Shown here: one piece after another, positions 8,152 through 18,066 of the stretch
Numbering within the stretch: position 1 is the stretch's first letter
How the letters are laid out: each line of letters starts with the position of its first letter
Made by a program: the position numbers and the translations under genes
The notes under the pieces: model-generated
Seen by the model: the letters and a program-made list of their open reading frames with translations, nothing else
What the model was told of the DNA's origin: nothing
The model's database searches: none
DNA from: Burkholderia pyrrocinia
GTDB taxonomy: Bacteria; Pseudomonadota; Gammaproteobacteria; Burkholderiales; Burkholderiaceae
Reading direction: 5' to 3'
Length of the DNA: 64,000 bases
NCBI RefSeq assembly: GCF_001028665.1
Contig: NZ_CP011504.1
Span: forward strand, 310,001-374,000

Positions 8152-9276
8152 TCAGATCGTGCGTGGCACGGGATGCGAGTTCGATTGAGGTGTCGGAAAT
8201 GCCTCGTAGATACCGAGCGCGATATCGATCAAGCGCGCGTCCCCGGAGGGCAACACCGTGGTCCAGCCGAGACGCGGCGCAGGATCTGCACGCCCTGCCC
8301 CGACAACCGGACTCGGAACGAAACGGGACGACACTTCCATTCGCAAATGCACATCGGCTTTCACGCCGACATACAACCGAATGAACGCCATCAACTCGCG
8401 GTGCAACGACGCGCCCGGCAACAAATCATGCGCCTGGTGCACATCGTCAGGCCGCAGCGTCACACGCACCGCACGGCTGCGATACGCGATGCGCCTGCCG
8501 AGCACGTAACCCCCGCCGAGACCGACACGCCGGTCGTCCCGTGAAGCTGCAATCGCCGGGCGTGTCGACGTCAGCGGCCTCGGCTGGCCCGCACTTGTCG
8601 TCACCGCCCAGAACTCGTCGACGCGGACGCCGACGCGCGGCGCGGCAAGCGCAATGACGCCGGCCAGCCCTTCGGATGTTCGCGTGCGCTGAATCAGGAG
8701 ACCGAGCAGCGCCAGCATTCGCGACGCCGGCAAACCGGCGCGCGCGGGCTTGTCGCCCCATCCGAACCCTGCCAGACACAACAGGCTCCGGGAATAATCG
8801 TCGACGCCACCGGTCTGAAAACGCTCGGGATAGCGGTATTTCTTCCATGTGCGGTACAGCAGCGTCGCGATGCGATGATTGAACGGGTCGAGAAACGCCT
8901 CGACCGCTTCATGTCCCTCTTCGCGCAGCGCGATCTCGTCGACCGTATGCGACGGCATCGCCGCATCGACCCCGTACAGCCCCATGAACGTCGTGCGGAT
9001 GGTCGGCGGCGCATCGCCATCCTCGTCGTCGCTCTCGACCGCCGCCATCTCGCCGGCCGGAAAGCCCAAACGAGGACGCGGCCGGAATCGCACCGGCTCG
9101 TGTTCCGGCGTGTCGCGCGTGCCGAATCCGGGCGTGTCGGGATCACAGGCTTCCAGCAGTCGACAGAACTGCATGAAGCTCATCTTCGGTGCACGCGCCA
9201 GCAGGCTCCCGACAATTGCCGGAAGCGCTTGTGCATCGGTCGCTTCGACGCCAACCCGATTGAATGACCGCCTCAT
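8152..9276 (-). CDS. tssG: T6SS baseplate protein TssG
   Basis: A 374-residue TssG/ImpH (VasB) baseplate component that, with TssF, TssE and TssK, builds the wedge around the VgrG spike. The family pattern is present at SFMQFCRLLEACDP, GLYGVDAAMPSH and FLDPFNHRIATLLYRTWKKYR. The ATG at 9276 overlaps the tssF stop as ATGA; an in-frame ATG 33 nt earlier would lie inside tssF and is less likely. It is co-transcribed with tssF and tssJ. Confidence 0.9.
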   Translation of the reverse strand: MRRSFNRVGVEATDAQALPAIVGSLLARAPKMSFMQFCRLLEACDPDTPGFGTRDTPEHEPVRFRPRPRLGFPAGEMAAVESDDEDGDAPPTIRTTFMGLYGVDAAMPSHTVDEIALREEGHEAVEAFLDPFNHRIATLLYRTWKKYRYPERFQTGGVDDYSRSLLCLAGFGWGDKPARAGLPASRMLALLGLLIQRTRTSEGLAGVIALAAPRVGVRVDEFWAVTTSAGQPRPLTSTRPAIAASRDDRRVGLGGGYVLGRRIAYRSRAVRVTLRPDDVHQAHDLLPGASLHRELMAFIRLYVGVKADVHLRMEVSSRFVPSPVVGAGRADPAPRLGWTTVLPSGDARLIDIALGIYEAFPTPQSNSHPVPRTI

Positions 9277-11087
9277 AGTGCCGCCCTCTGCACCTTGCCG
9301 CGGGGCCACTCGGTCCGAAGCTGGGACGGCAGGCTGACGATCGCCAGCTTAGTAAAGAGGTTGATCTCCGCATATGCCTCGAAGAACCGATGCAGCAATT
9401 CCCCGAACAGCATCACGTCGCCTTCGCCGGAAAACGCGTGCGAGTCGAGCGTGATCTCGATCAGCGCGCCTCGCTCGACCGCACCGCCCGACACCTCTTC
9501 GATCAACTCCTGCGACACATGCAGAATGCCCGCGAGCCGTCGACGGTTCAGCTCGTCGCTGGTCCAGTCGTAAAGCGCCAGGGCGCCGCGCAATACTTCC
9601 GCGTTCATCATCGAAAGGAAGTTCGGCGCCAGATGCGACAACACGCGCCACTGAAAGCGATCCTCCGTCGGCGGATACAGCGGCAACGTCGGCGACACGA
9701 GATTACGCACGCCGGCAACGCTTTGCGTGCTGACCGCGATCTCGTTGAGACTTGCCTCGCGCAAACCCTTGCGCGGCAGCATTCCGTTCGTGCCGGTCAC
9801 GCGCAAGGACAGGCTCTCCTCGGGAAGCGTATCCATCGTTTCCCACGCATGGCCGCCGAGAATCACCCAGGTTTCGTGCAACCCCGACACGCCGGGACGC
9901 ACGCGCGTATGGAAATAGCGCTCGGGGGCCTCGTGCCGCAGCATGCCGCCGCGATGACGGAACGTGGCGAACGGCACGTATTCGTATCGTTCGGCCGTAT
10001 CGTGGTCGAATGTCGCGATCGCATCGACCGAATACGTTTCGACATGCTCGCCCTGATGGCCGGCCGGCACGACGCGATATTCGGTTTCGTGATGATCGAT
10101 CTCGATCGGCTCGGCATCGAGTTCGAACAGGTTGATGACCGGCGTGCAGAACAGCCGCACGTTCTCAGCGCTGAATCGCTGGTCCGACGGATACGCGTGC
10201 TTCAGCACGATTTCGAGTTCGAAGCGGGTCGCACCTTCCGGAAGCTTCGCGACATCGAGTCCGCACAGGTCGACGAACAGGAACTTCTCGCGAAACGTGA
10301 AGTACTCGAGCAGAAGCTGATACCCGGAAAACGCAGCATCGGCCTTGGGCCACAATCGCTCTTCCGTCGAGAAGCCCGCGGGCTCGATCGTGACACCCGT
10401 GAGCGGCACCGGTTCGCCGTCGCGAATTTCCGGGATGCGCCAGTGGATCGCGTCGACCTGCCTTGTGAGCGCGAGATGCATCGCGAATGCGGTCGGAAGA
10501 TCCGCGTTCAGATGCACACGCAGGCGCGACAGGTTCGTTTCGTTGCGCAGTGCGGATCCCTCCAACGCGAAGCCGATCCTGATCACCGAACGGCCGTCAT
10601 GGCGCACGGCCGGACCGGCGTGGGTAATCGTAACCGGCTGAAGCGCGACGGGTTGTGTGGTCCGGTACAAGCACTGGATCGTTCGCGGCGCCGAACCTTC
10701 GACACCGCCGGGCGACGGGATATTGATCGGTGCCGACCTGACGGGTGCGCCGGCCGGCACCACCTCGGTCTTCTGCAGTTTCTCCGCGAACGGCATCAAC
10801 TCCACGATCGACAGCGACGGAATCATCCGCAGATAGTGCGGCCACAACAGGCTGACGAGTCCCTCGGTCAGTTCGGGCAATTCGTCGTCGAGTTTTTGTC
10901 GGAGCCGGCCGGTCAGGAACGCGAAACCCTCGAAGAGCCGCTCAACGTAAGGATCGCGATCACCTACGCGATCGAGATTGAGCAGGCGCGCACGATCGGG
11001 GTGTGCCTTCGCGAACTCCTTGCCGGATTCGCGCAAATAGCGCATTTCCGCTTCGTAGTAGCGCAAGATGGAATCGTTGTTGTCCAT
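9273..11087 (-). CDS. tssF: T6SS baseplate protein TssF
   Basis: A 604-residue TssF/ImpG (VasA) baseplate protein. The N-terminus MDNNDSILRYYEAEMRYLRE, followed by GKEFAKAHPDRARLL, is diagnostic of the family, and the length is as expected. It lies 9 nt after tssA and overlaps tssG by 4 nt, so the minus-arm genes form a tight operon. No truncation is seen. Confidence 0.93.
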   Translation of the reverse strand: MDNNDSILRYYEAEMRYLRESGKEFAKAHPDRARLLNLDRVGDRDPYVERLFEGFAFLTGRLRQKLDDELPELTEGLVSLLWPHYLRMIPSLSIVELMPFAEKLQKTEVVPAGAPVRSAPINIPSPGGVEGSAPRTIQCLYRTTQPVALQPVTITHAGPAVRHDGRSVIRIGFALEGSALRNETNLSRLRVHLNADLPTAFAMHLALTRQVDAIHWRIPEIRDGEPVPLTGVTIEPAGFSTEERLWPKADAAFSGYQLLLEYFTFREKFLFVDLCGLDVAKLPEGATRFELEIVLKHAYPSDQRFSAENVRLFCTPVINLFELDAEPIEIDHHETEYRVVPAGHQGEHVETYSVDAIATFDHDTAERYEYVPFATFRHRGGMLRHEAPERYFHTRVRPGVSGLHETWVILGGHAWETMDTLPEESLSLRVTGTNGMLPRKGLREASLNEIAVSTQSVAGVRNLVSPTLPLYPPTEDRFQWRVLSHLAPNFLSMMNAEVLRGALALYDWTSDELNRRRLAGILHVSQELIEEVSGGAVERGALIEITLDSHAFSGEGDVMLFGELLHRFFEAYAEINLFTKLAIVSLPSQLRTEWPRGKVQRAAL

Positions 11088-11096
11088 GAGAATCCG

Positions 11097-12680
11097 TTAC
11101 GAAAGGGTCAAGGCGCGAGCGGGATCGAGCACAGTGAGTTCGGCCTGCAGTTCAGCAACACGACGCATGAGCGCCGGCTTGTCGGCATCTTTGCGGCTGC
11201 TCATCGTTTTCAATGCCTTGACGAGTTGTTGCTTGACTTCGAACGTCAGCGCAGGCTCCCAGCGCATCAGCGGCAGCGACCGGGACGACGCGTCGAGCTC
11301 GGCAAGCAGCGCGAGCGCAGCGTCGGGACGGCCGGCATGATCGGCCAATCGGGCCATTACGAGCCGCTGCAGGTAGCGATGCCGATCGGTTTTCATGCCG
11401 GGTAGCGCTTCGAGCCATGCGAAGGCCGTCTCGATGCCTTCGCGCGCGGCCAGTTCGCGGGCCTGAGTCTCGATCTCGGGCCAATCGCCGGCGGCGTCGC
11501 CGTCGCTATCCGCGGAGACCGACAGCGGCGCCACCGTCTCGCCCGCCTCCAGGTCGCGCACGACCGCGTGCCGGGCGATCCATTCGAGCGTCGTGTCGTC
11601 GGAGAATGGCGTGCCGTCGCTGAATGCCAGTCGTTCGATGCCCGGCAACCGTTCGAGAAACAGCGCAAAGTCGGCGCGCAGCAGTTCGCGCCACGCGCTG
11701 TACGGCGTGCCGACGTGATCGAGCGCGACATGCTGGAAGTACTGCAGATCGAACCACAGGTGATTCACACCTTCCATGAACGCGCCCTCGACACGCTCCA
11801 GCAACTCGTGCCAGTGCTTCTGCAGCACAAGGCGCTTCATCTGCTGGCGCAACTCGGCACGCGGCGGCGCCAGACGCGTATGCGATGCGGCATCCGCTGG
11901 CGGCACGTCATGCAAGGTGTCCCATCGAACGCTGCGCACGAGGCGCACCGACGGCAAATAGCCGTTTTCCTGATCCCGCAGCCACGTCGACATCGAACGT
12001 GCCTGATCGAGCAGGTCGCGCGCCGACGCGATCGCCCCGCTCGACGCGGGAACCGAAGCGATCTTTTGTGACGGGACCACGCCCGAATTCGCACCGCGAG
12101 CTGGTTCCTCCTTGCGCTCGAAACGGGTAACCAGCGGCTGCAGATTCGGCCGCGCGGCTTCCGGCCAGTTCCCCGTTTGTTCGACGAGCACGTCGAGCGC
12201 AGCAAGCGCACGTTCGAGATCGGCCGGCGCAAAGTCGCCGCGACTGTCCAGCGTCTCGATCATGCGCGACGTCGCCAGCATTTCCATCGCCGCCCGCTTC
12301 GCTTCGGCCCGCGCGGGCAGCACTGCGTCGCCGAACCGGTCGACTAGCGAAGCAGCCAGTTCGAGTCCGTCGGCAAAGCCGGCCGGACCGTCCTGCCGCA
12401 ACCTCGCAAACGTGTAGTAGCCGACCAGACGCAGATCCTTTCCAGTTTCCTTGAGCAATTGCTCGCAGGTGCGGACGATCAGTCCGTCGTCGATTCCCGA
12501 CAGCTTGTTTGCCTCGTCCTTCAGTTCGAAGAACGCATCCTCGTAGCCGGGATCGCGGCCGCATGCTTGCTCCCCGGGTATCGGAACCAGCCATGCTGCC
12601 CAGGTGGTCTGTCGGGATTCCTGCAGCGAATCGACGCGAGGACCGCCGACGAGTGTCTTTACGAAATTGGCAAGCGTCAT
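11097..12680 (-). CDS. tssA: T6SS TssA-family protein (ImpA N-terminal domain)
   Basis: A 527-residue TssA-type protein. The ImpA_N domain covers about residues 30-150 (GRDPGYEDAFFELKDEANKL and the KDLRLVGYYTFARLR stretch). TssA proteins prime or cap tail-tube and sheath assembly; the exact subclass of this one is not clear from sequence. The C-terminal ~200 residues (WHELLERVEGAFMEGVNHLWFDLQYF region) resemble VasJ/TssA C-terminal domains. It sits between tssM (8 nt away) and tssF (9 nt away). Confidence 0.85.
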   Translation of the reverse strand: MTLANFVKTLVGGPRVDSLQESRQTTWAAWLVPIPGEQACGRDPGYEDAFFELKDEANKLSGIDDGLIVRTCEQLLKETGKDLRLVGYYTFARLRQDGPAGFADGLELAASLVDRFGDAVLPARAEAKRAAMEMLATSRMIETLDSRGDFAPADLERALAALDVLVEQTGNWPEAARPNLQPLVTRFERKEEPARGANSGVVPSQKIASVPASSGAIASARDLLDQARSMSTWLRDQENGYLPSVRLVRSVRWDTLHDVPPADAASHTRLAPPRAELRQQMKRLVLQKHWHELLERVEGAFMEGVNHLWFDLQYFQHVALDHVGTPYSAWRELLRADFALFLERLPGIERLAFSDGTPFSDDTTLEWIARHAVVRDLEAGETVAPLSVSADSDGDAAGDWPEIETQARELAAREGIETAFAWLEALPGMKTDRHRYLQRLVMARLADHAGRPDAALALLAELDASSRSLPLMRWEPALTFEVKQQLVKALKTMSSRKDADKPALMRRVAELQAELTVLDPARALTLS

Positions 12681-12688
12681 GGCAGGTC

Positions 12689-15600
12689 TCAGAACGTAAA
12701 TGCGTCGCCCAGCAAACGGAGGGCGTGTCCGAACGGTCTGGTGGAGGCATCGGAAGATGCGGAATTCGTCGCCAACGACGACACCGCCATCCGCGGATCG
12801 CTCTTTGGTGGTTTCTCGACGGGCGCGCTCGGACGTGCTTCAGCTATCGCGGTCGTCTGACGGGACGCCTTCCTGGACTCCACCGGCATCGCCTCATCCG
12901 GCCATGTCATCGCACCCGGCAGCCCCGGTGGCAACGGCACGGCAGCATGCCTGGCTGCGGCAATCGCGGCAGCCGGCAACGGCGGCGGACTGGCCGTCGA
13001 CACCTTCGGCCCGGCGCTTGCCGCCCCGGTCATGAAAATCCGTGCAGGCAGCACGAAGTTGCGCAACTGTAGAACGTCAAGCGGGCCGGCGCCCGCCTCG
13101 CTGCGCAGTTGCACCTTCAGCGGAATGCCCTGGCTCGTATCCGGCGTCCAGGTCAGCAGGTAGCGTGCGTTGTCCTGTTGCGTGACCTTCGCTCGCTCGA
13201 ACAGGCGAACCAGTCCGAAGCGCCCTTGCGAATCGAGCGCCGTCCGCAAACCACCCTGCTCCGTCTGCCATTCGATATGCGACAGGTTTTCGAGCGACTG
13301 GCCAGGCCATTCGAACGACGTCCATTCCTGTTTCTGGTTGAAGTAGTGCAATTCGCGGCCGGACAACACGAACCGCATGTCGGTGACGCCCGGTGTCGGC
13401 ACCGCCTGCAACTCGTAGCGCACGCGTGCATCGCCGGACGGGAACAGCACCGTCGAAATGCGCGTGAGTTTGTTCAATCCGCTCAGGAAGCCCGGATCGA
13501 TCGTCAGGGCACCGGAATCGGTGCCCTGTGCGGGCACCCAGCGGTCGCCCTGCCGCTCGATGACGCCGGCGAGCTGTGTCGTCACGAATTGCGTGATCAC
13601 GCCGCCATCGGGCCGCATGAAGCGCGCCATTTCGGGCAACGACGCGTCGTTGTCCGAATCCGCGAACGGATAGCGGCCGCCGAACGACTTGTTCCAGTCG
13701 GCCACGATCGCCGCGCGCCAGATCTCGTTCAGGCTCGACGCGGCCGGCTGCACGATGACCTGCCATGCCTGATCGAACGGCGCCCGGAACAGTGCGCCGA
13801 AGCCGGACCATTGCTCGCCGAGGCTCGCGGCAACCCGGCTCGCATAGTCGCGGCTGTCGGCGATGTCGGATGTCTTGCCCTGCAACACCGACTGGGCGGC
13901 CAGTCGCGCGACCGCATCCGGATCGGCGCTGGAGACGATCTGCGACGTCTTCAGGCGCATGGCCGTGATGCGCTCCAGATAACGGGCGAGGCTCAGGTCA
14001 CCGGTCGCGGCCATTTGCGCGACGGCGGTTTTGCCGTTGGCCGGCACGCCGGAAACGAGATCGCTGCCGGTCAGGCGCAGGATCGGGCCGAACGCAGCCG
14101 CCAGCGGCGCGAGCCGCGGCTTGACCTGCTTCGACGGATCCTTTTCGTCGGCACCGACGAGCTGCTGTGCCTTGCTGATCAGCGTGTCGGACAGCGACTG
14201 CGTGTTGGCTCCCGTTCCAGCCTGATAGACGATCGCGTTCATCAGCGCGACGAGCGGCGAACGTTGCGGATCGCCCAGCAAGGTCAGTTGATCGGCCGTG
14301 GCGGAAAGCGTCGGTGCTGGTTGCCAGCGCACGCTGTTGAGGAACTGTGCCCAGGCGCGCGCATAGTCGTCGAAATAGCGTTGGCGCAGTTCGTCCTTTA
14401 GTGTCGACGAGGACTGGCCTTCGGCCTTGGTGTCGGAAAGCACCCAGTCGCTTGCCACATCGTGTTGCTCGCCGGCTTCGTCGATGGCCTTGGCGATCCG
14501 TTCGTCCCATGCTGCGCGCGTAAATACGCCCGGTATGGTCATGGTCGTGTTGAACAAACCCCGGCTTGTTGCGCCGCCTGCACCGGCCTGGGATGCCGCG
14601 TCACCCAGCAGCGTGGCAAGCGATACCGGCGGGTACTTCGGCGTCGCTTCGTCGAGGATCTGCTGATAGACCGCGTCCCGCGAATTCTGTATGCCCCGAA
14701 CGCCGATCACAGTCTGGCGAGTCGCTGCGATCAAGGTGCTGTCCGGAACGATTGCCAACGCAGCAGCCGTCGATTTCGCACCGGGTCCCAGATGGTTCGT
14801 GAAGAATGTAATGGCTTGCTGCCGCAAGTCCTCCCACCTGCCTGGCGACAACGATGAATTGACGGGGCGCGCCGGCATGGACGTCGCGACGAGTTGGGGT
14901 GTCAGGAACGCCCCCACCGCGCGCTCCGGTTTCGCGAGCATCAGATAGGTCTTGAGCGTGTCGTATGCGGCCTGTACCTGAGCATCGCCGCCGCTGGCGA
15001 TTTCCGCGTCGGACAACGATGCCAGTTGATGCAGTCGCGCCTCGAGCTGCCGGCGAATCGGGCCGACGAGAATCCGGTTTGCCGCATCGGCATAGTGCGG
15101 CCAGAGGGCATCGAGCAATGCGTGGTCGCGGTTCAGGCCGAAGCGGGCACTCAGCGGTGCGCGGGTGCGCTGGTGGATTTCAAGCGTGTCGATCTGTCGG
15201 TCAAGATGGGTAAGCGTCTGCAGGGACAGTGTCGGATCCTGGGCTTCCTTGATATTCACGACCGTGTCTGCCGCACTTCCAATCGTCGCGCGGTTGACGA
15301 AGCCGGACAGCATCGTGCCGGCAATCCAGCAGCCGAGCATGGCTGTCGCCATCCACGCTGCCGTGGTCGACAGCGAAAAGCCGACGCGGCGACCATGAAC
15401 CTTGCGGCTGTGATCGGCGACGGTTTGCCAGATCGTTCGATGTTGAGGACCGAGTGGCGAGTCGTCGTCGCTCGTATCGCTTGATAGCGGCGGTTCGAGT
15501 TCGCGCTCCTTGAACAATGGCGCGAACAGTAGGCCGTGAACCCCATGTTTCCAGGCACGCGATTGGTTAGCTTCCAGCACGAGACTCGTCAACGCAGAGC

Positions 15601-16495
15601 GCAGATTGGCAATATGCTGCGACAACTCGACGGGATAGCGATCGCGTGCGTCTTTCGTGAGGCGTACAACTCCCGTGCTCGCCAGGTCGTAGGTGAGATC
15701 TTGCAGCGACGAATCGATACCGTCTGCGTTCAGGCACACGTTCGACCAGATAAAGCCGATTGCTTCATCCGGGCTCGACGTCATGCTGCCGAAATCGGTG
15801 GCATCGAGCAGATATGCGGGCGCCGCCCAGCGCAGGGCACGCGCGTGAAGCGCGAGTTGCCGGCGAACGCCATCGACGTCGAACGGTACGTCCGCCGAAC
15901 TGCGGTTGCGTGTTACCGCAACGATCGCGTCGGTCGGGCGATACCGGCGCAGACGGCGGATCTGATCGAGCCATTCCGTCTCAAGCGTGTCGCGGGTTTG
16001 CCTGGCGTACAGCAGGATCGTATCGCCGTTGATTACGTACCCCGTGTCGGCAAGTCCCGGTGCCAAGCGCTTCACCAGCGGCAGGTCGCCGGCGACTAGC
16101 ACCCATCGTTCGCGATTGCGCCAACGCCAGCCGTGACGGTCACGCAGGAGATTCCGCAGCGCCGTAGCTCTGTCGACCGGCCCCGGTGGACCGCTCTGAT
16201 CGTTGTGGTCGACGGACGCTGCGCGTTTTCCGGCATCGTAACGAGCAAACCAACGGGATGCTCTCAGCGAGGCAATCGAAAGCAGCACAAACTCGAAGTA
16301 CTTGATCGACAGGATCACTATCAGCAAACCCACCAACAGCACAAGCTCGATGATGATCCGGGTATCGCGCGACCATCCGTGACGGGGCCCTTCCATCCAG
16401 ACCGCGCTACCGAGCGCAATGAAGACGATCACTGCCGCGATGCCTATGAAAAGGCCCGCCGGCCGGGTCTTGTTGTCGTTCTTGTTATCGTTCAT
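12689..16495 (-). CDS. tssM: T6SS inner-membrane protein TssM (IcmF-like), degenerate P-loop
   Basis: A 1268-residue TssM/IcmF/VasK protein of the trans-envelope complex. Two N-terminal membrane segments (about residues 14-34 and 46-75) and a third at about 375-397 bracket the cytoplasmic domain; the rest is periplasmic. At the position of the usual Walker A (about residues 131-142) the sequence reads WVLVAGDLPLVKR instead of GxxxxGKT, so NTP binding is probably lost. The ATG at 16495 overlaps the upstream gene as ATGA and is preferred to an ATG 15 nt earlier. The C-terminal ~90 residues are rich in Pro and Ala and extend past the family core. Confidence 0.9.
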   Translation of the reverse strand: MNDNKNDNKTRPAGLFIGIAAVIVFIALGSAVWMEGPRHGWSRDTRIIIELVLLVGLLIVILSIKYFEFVLLSIASLRASRWFARYDAGKRAASVDHNDQSGPPGPVDRATALRNLLRDRHGWRWRNRERWVLVAGDLPLVKRLAPGLADTGYVINGDTILLYARQTRDTLETEWLDQIRRLRRYRPTDAIVAVTRNRSSADVPFDVDGVRRQLALHARALRWAAPAYLLDATDFGSMTSSPDEAIGFIWSNVCLNADGIDSSLQDLTYDLASTGVVRLTKDARDRYPVELSQHIANLRSALTSLVLEANQSRAWKHGVHGLLFAPLFKERELEPPLSSDTSDDDSPLGPQHRTIWQTVADHSRKVHGRRVGFSLSTTAAWMATAMLGCWIAGTMLSGFVNRATIGSAADTVVNIKEAQDPTLSLQTLTHLDRQIDTLEIHQRTRAPLSARFGLNRDHALLDALWPHYADAANRILVGPIRRQLEARLHQLASLSDAEIASGGDAQVQAAYDTLKTYLMLAKPERAVGAFLTPQLVATSMPARPVNSSLSPGRWEDLRQQAITFFTNHLGPGAKSTAAALAIVPDSTLIAATRQTVIGVRGIQNSRDAVYQQILDEATPKYPPVSLATLLGDAASQAGAGGATSRGLFNTTMTIPGVFTRAAWDERIAKAIDEAGEQHDVASDWVLSDTKAEGQSSSTLKDELRQRYFDDYARAWAQFLNSVRWQPAPTLSATADQLTLLGDPQRSPLVALMNAIVYQAGTGANTQSLSDTLISKAQQLVGADEKDPSKQVKPRLAPLAAAFGPILRLTGSDLVSGVPANGKTAVAQMAATGDLSLARYLERITAMRLKTSQIVSSADPDAVARLAAQSVLQGKTSDIADSRDYASRVAASLGEQWSGFGALFRAPFDQAWQVIVQPAASSLNEIWRAAIVADWNKSFGGRYPFADSDNDASLPEMARFMRPDGGVITQFVTTQLAGVIERQGDRWVPAQGTDSGALTIDPGFLSGLNKLTRISTVLFPSGDARVRYELQAVPTPGVTDMRFVLSGRELHYFNQKQEWTSFEWPGQSLENLSHIEWQTEQGGLRTALDSQGRFGLVRLFERAKVTQQDNARYLLTWTPDTSQGIPLKVQLRSEAGAGPLDVLQLRNFVLPARIFMTGAASAGPKVSTASPPPLPAAAIAAARHAAVPLPPGLPGAMTWPDEAMPVESRKASRQTTAIAEARPSAPVEKPPKSDPRMAVSSLATNSASSDASTRPFGHALRLLGDAFTF

Positions 16496-17730
16496 GTCTG
16501 CTTTCTGCACATGAGGGCGATCAGTTCTTCACCTTCGCCACACAGCACTAGTTGCGGGTCGCCCGTTGTCCGGGCACTTTCTGCAGCAAGGGCGACAGCC
16601 AACCACGGCCCTGCGCCGGAACAGTCACCCACTGACGTCTCGAGCGAGATCCATCGCGTCTCGTCGGGAAACGATGCGGCTTGCCGAACTGCACTTACTC
16701 TGTCGCCGGTCAGGCCATGCGTCCACACCGTGCTCAGACGGTCGCGCGAGGTTTGTCCCCAGCGCGCGGCAAGCTCAAGCGTCCGGGCGGCGGTATCGAG
16801 CGAGCCCCTGGCGGGGCGATGCAACCGCAACCCGACTGGCATGGCCGGTGACTCCAGGCGCGGGTGTCCGACGAGCAATGCGACACCCACCTCTGCAACG
16901 CCATCGGACAGGACGGAACTGATTGCATTGCGAAGCTCAACGGCGACCAGCAGGTGGACCGTATCGACAGCTCGATTGTCCAGCCACGCGTCCGTTCGGA
17001 AGAGCGAAATCGTTTGTTCACCCGATGTGACGTCCACCTTCAACGCAGGCACTCGTTCAGTGAGCACTTCCCGTAGCCGGGTCTCGAAAACCTCGGATTT
17101 CAGCCTGGATCGATGATGAAGATCGATCTGAAGCGTCGTTCTCGGTGGAAGCGTATTAAGCTGCGGCAGGAGACGGTCTATCAAGCGTTTGAGCAGCCAC
17201 GTACACACGGCATGATGCCGAGCATGTTCAGTGAGTTCGTTACCCGGATGAAAATGCATCTCCGGGATGTCGAGCCAACGTGCATTGACGTCACTATCCG
17301 CGACCGCGCCGCTCGGCCGAAGCTTCGCCAGTTCAGTTCCCGTCAGTATCCCTTCAAGCGAGTTTTCCGAATCGTTCGCAGAGAAGCACCATGCATGGCC
17401 CAGTATCGCGAGCGGTCTGCTCGCCATTGCGTGGCATGCCTGCTCGGCCTCATCACTAACGCGGTTGGTCGCGATCGCCTGATTGCGACGGGTGTAGCCA
17501 TACGCGAGCCACGCGAATAGCAGGAAAGCCCAGACCAGGAAGGGATAACCAACGACACAGAGCCAGAACCAAAGCGTATTCGTCGGGCGGTCCGTTGGCC
17601 AAAACGTGATCGTCAGCCCGGCCCCGGCTCCCATGACGAGCACCAGCAGCGGCGTCCAGACGATCATCGAAGCTCGAGGCGGAGGTGGCACATCCACTCG
17701 CGGCGGCACGCGATTGAAATCGACGGGCAT
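16492..17730 (-). CDS. Uncharacterised T6SS-linked inner-membrane protein
   Basis: A 412-residue protein that I do not recognise. A proline-rich N-terminus is followed by two membrane segments (about residues 22-45 and 52-76) and a soluble, probably cytoplasmic domain of ~330 residues. It overlaps tssM by 4 nt (ATGA) and follows PAAR by 3 nt, so it is clearly part of the T6SS operon. The topology of two N-terminal helices and a cytoplasmic domain resembles the start of TssM, but I see no convincing sequence match. Possible roles are a membrane-complex accessory subunit or an effector-recruitment factor for the PAAR/VgrG tip; both are inference. Confidence 0.75.
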   Translation of the reverse strand: MPVDFNRVPPRVDVPPPPRASMIVWTPLLVLVMGAGAGLTITFWPTDRPTNTLWFWLCVVGYPFLVWAFLLFAWLAYGYTRRNQAIATNRVSDEAEQACHAMASRPLAILGHAWCFSANDSENSLEGILTGTELAKLRPSGAVADSDVNARWLDIPEMHFHPGNELTEHARHHAVCTWLLKRLIDRLLPQLNTLPPRTTLQIDLHHRSRLKSEVFETRLREVLTERVPALKVDVTSGEQTISLFRTDAWLDNRAVDTVHLLVAVELRNAISSVLSDGVAEVGVALLVGHPRLESPAMPVGLRLHRPARGSLDTAARTLELAARWGQTSRDRLSTVWTHGLTGDRVSAVRQAASFPDETRWISLETSVGDCSGAGPWLAVALAAESARTTGDPQLVLCGEGEELIALMCRKQT

Positions 17731-17733
17731 CGC

Positions 17734-17991
17734 TTACTTGACCTGCGCTCCGGTGGACGACGCAATGAGCGCCGCCCCACACCGCGTGCGATCGCCATTG
17801 CGCGATAGCGGCGTGGTGCCATCCTTCATCCTGCCGCTGCCTTCGACGATTTCGTTGTCGCCGTGGATCGGACACGAGACTTTGTCACCCACACGGGCGG
17901 CCCGGCGACCCTTTACCTTGATGCGGTCCGAGCCGGTCAGGATCTTTCCGCCGTGGCTCGTTGCATCGCCTTCGTATGCGAGATTTTTCAT
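17734..17991 (-). CDS. PAAR-domain spike-tip protein
   Basis: An 85-residue single-domain PAAR protein that sharpens the VgrG spike and can carry effectors. The pattern RRAARVGDKVSCPIHGDNEI...GRNGDRTRCGA is PAAR-like, with cysteine and histidine metal ligands in CPIHG and RCG. There is no extension, so it is a bare tip rather than a fused toxin. It lies downstream of the effector cassettes and 3 nt before the unknown membrane gene. Confidence 0.9.
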   Translation of the reverse strand: MKNLAYEGDATSHGGKILTGSDRIKVKGRRAARVGDKVSCPIHGDNEIVEGSGRMKDGTTPLSRNGDRTRCGAALIASSTGAQVK

Positions 17992-18066
17992 TTCGCGTTT
18001 TCCCCTATGAATTTCATAAAATCAGGAATTCGTCGTGCCATTCGCGTCGCGCACAAAAATCAAGCG

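Noticed and set aside
9390..11405. A 671-codon plus-strand frame opposite tssF
   Set aside because: Antisense shadow rich in Arg, His and Gln; tssF on the other strand is unambiguous.
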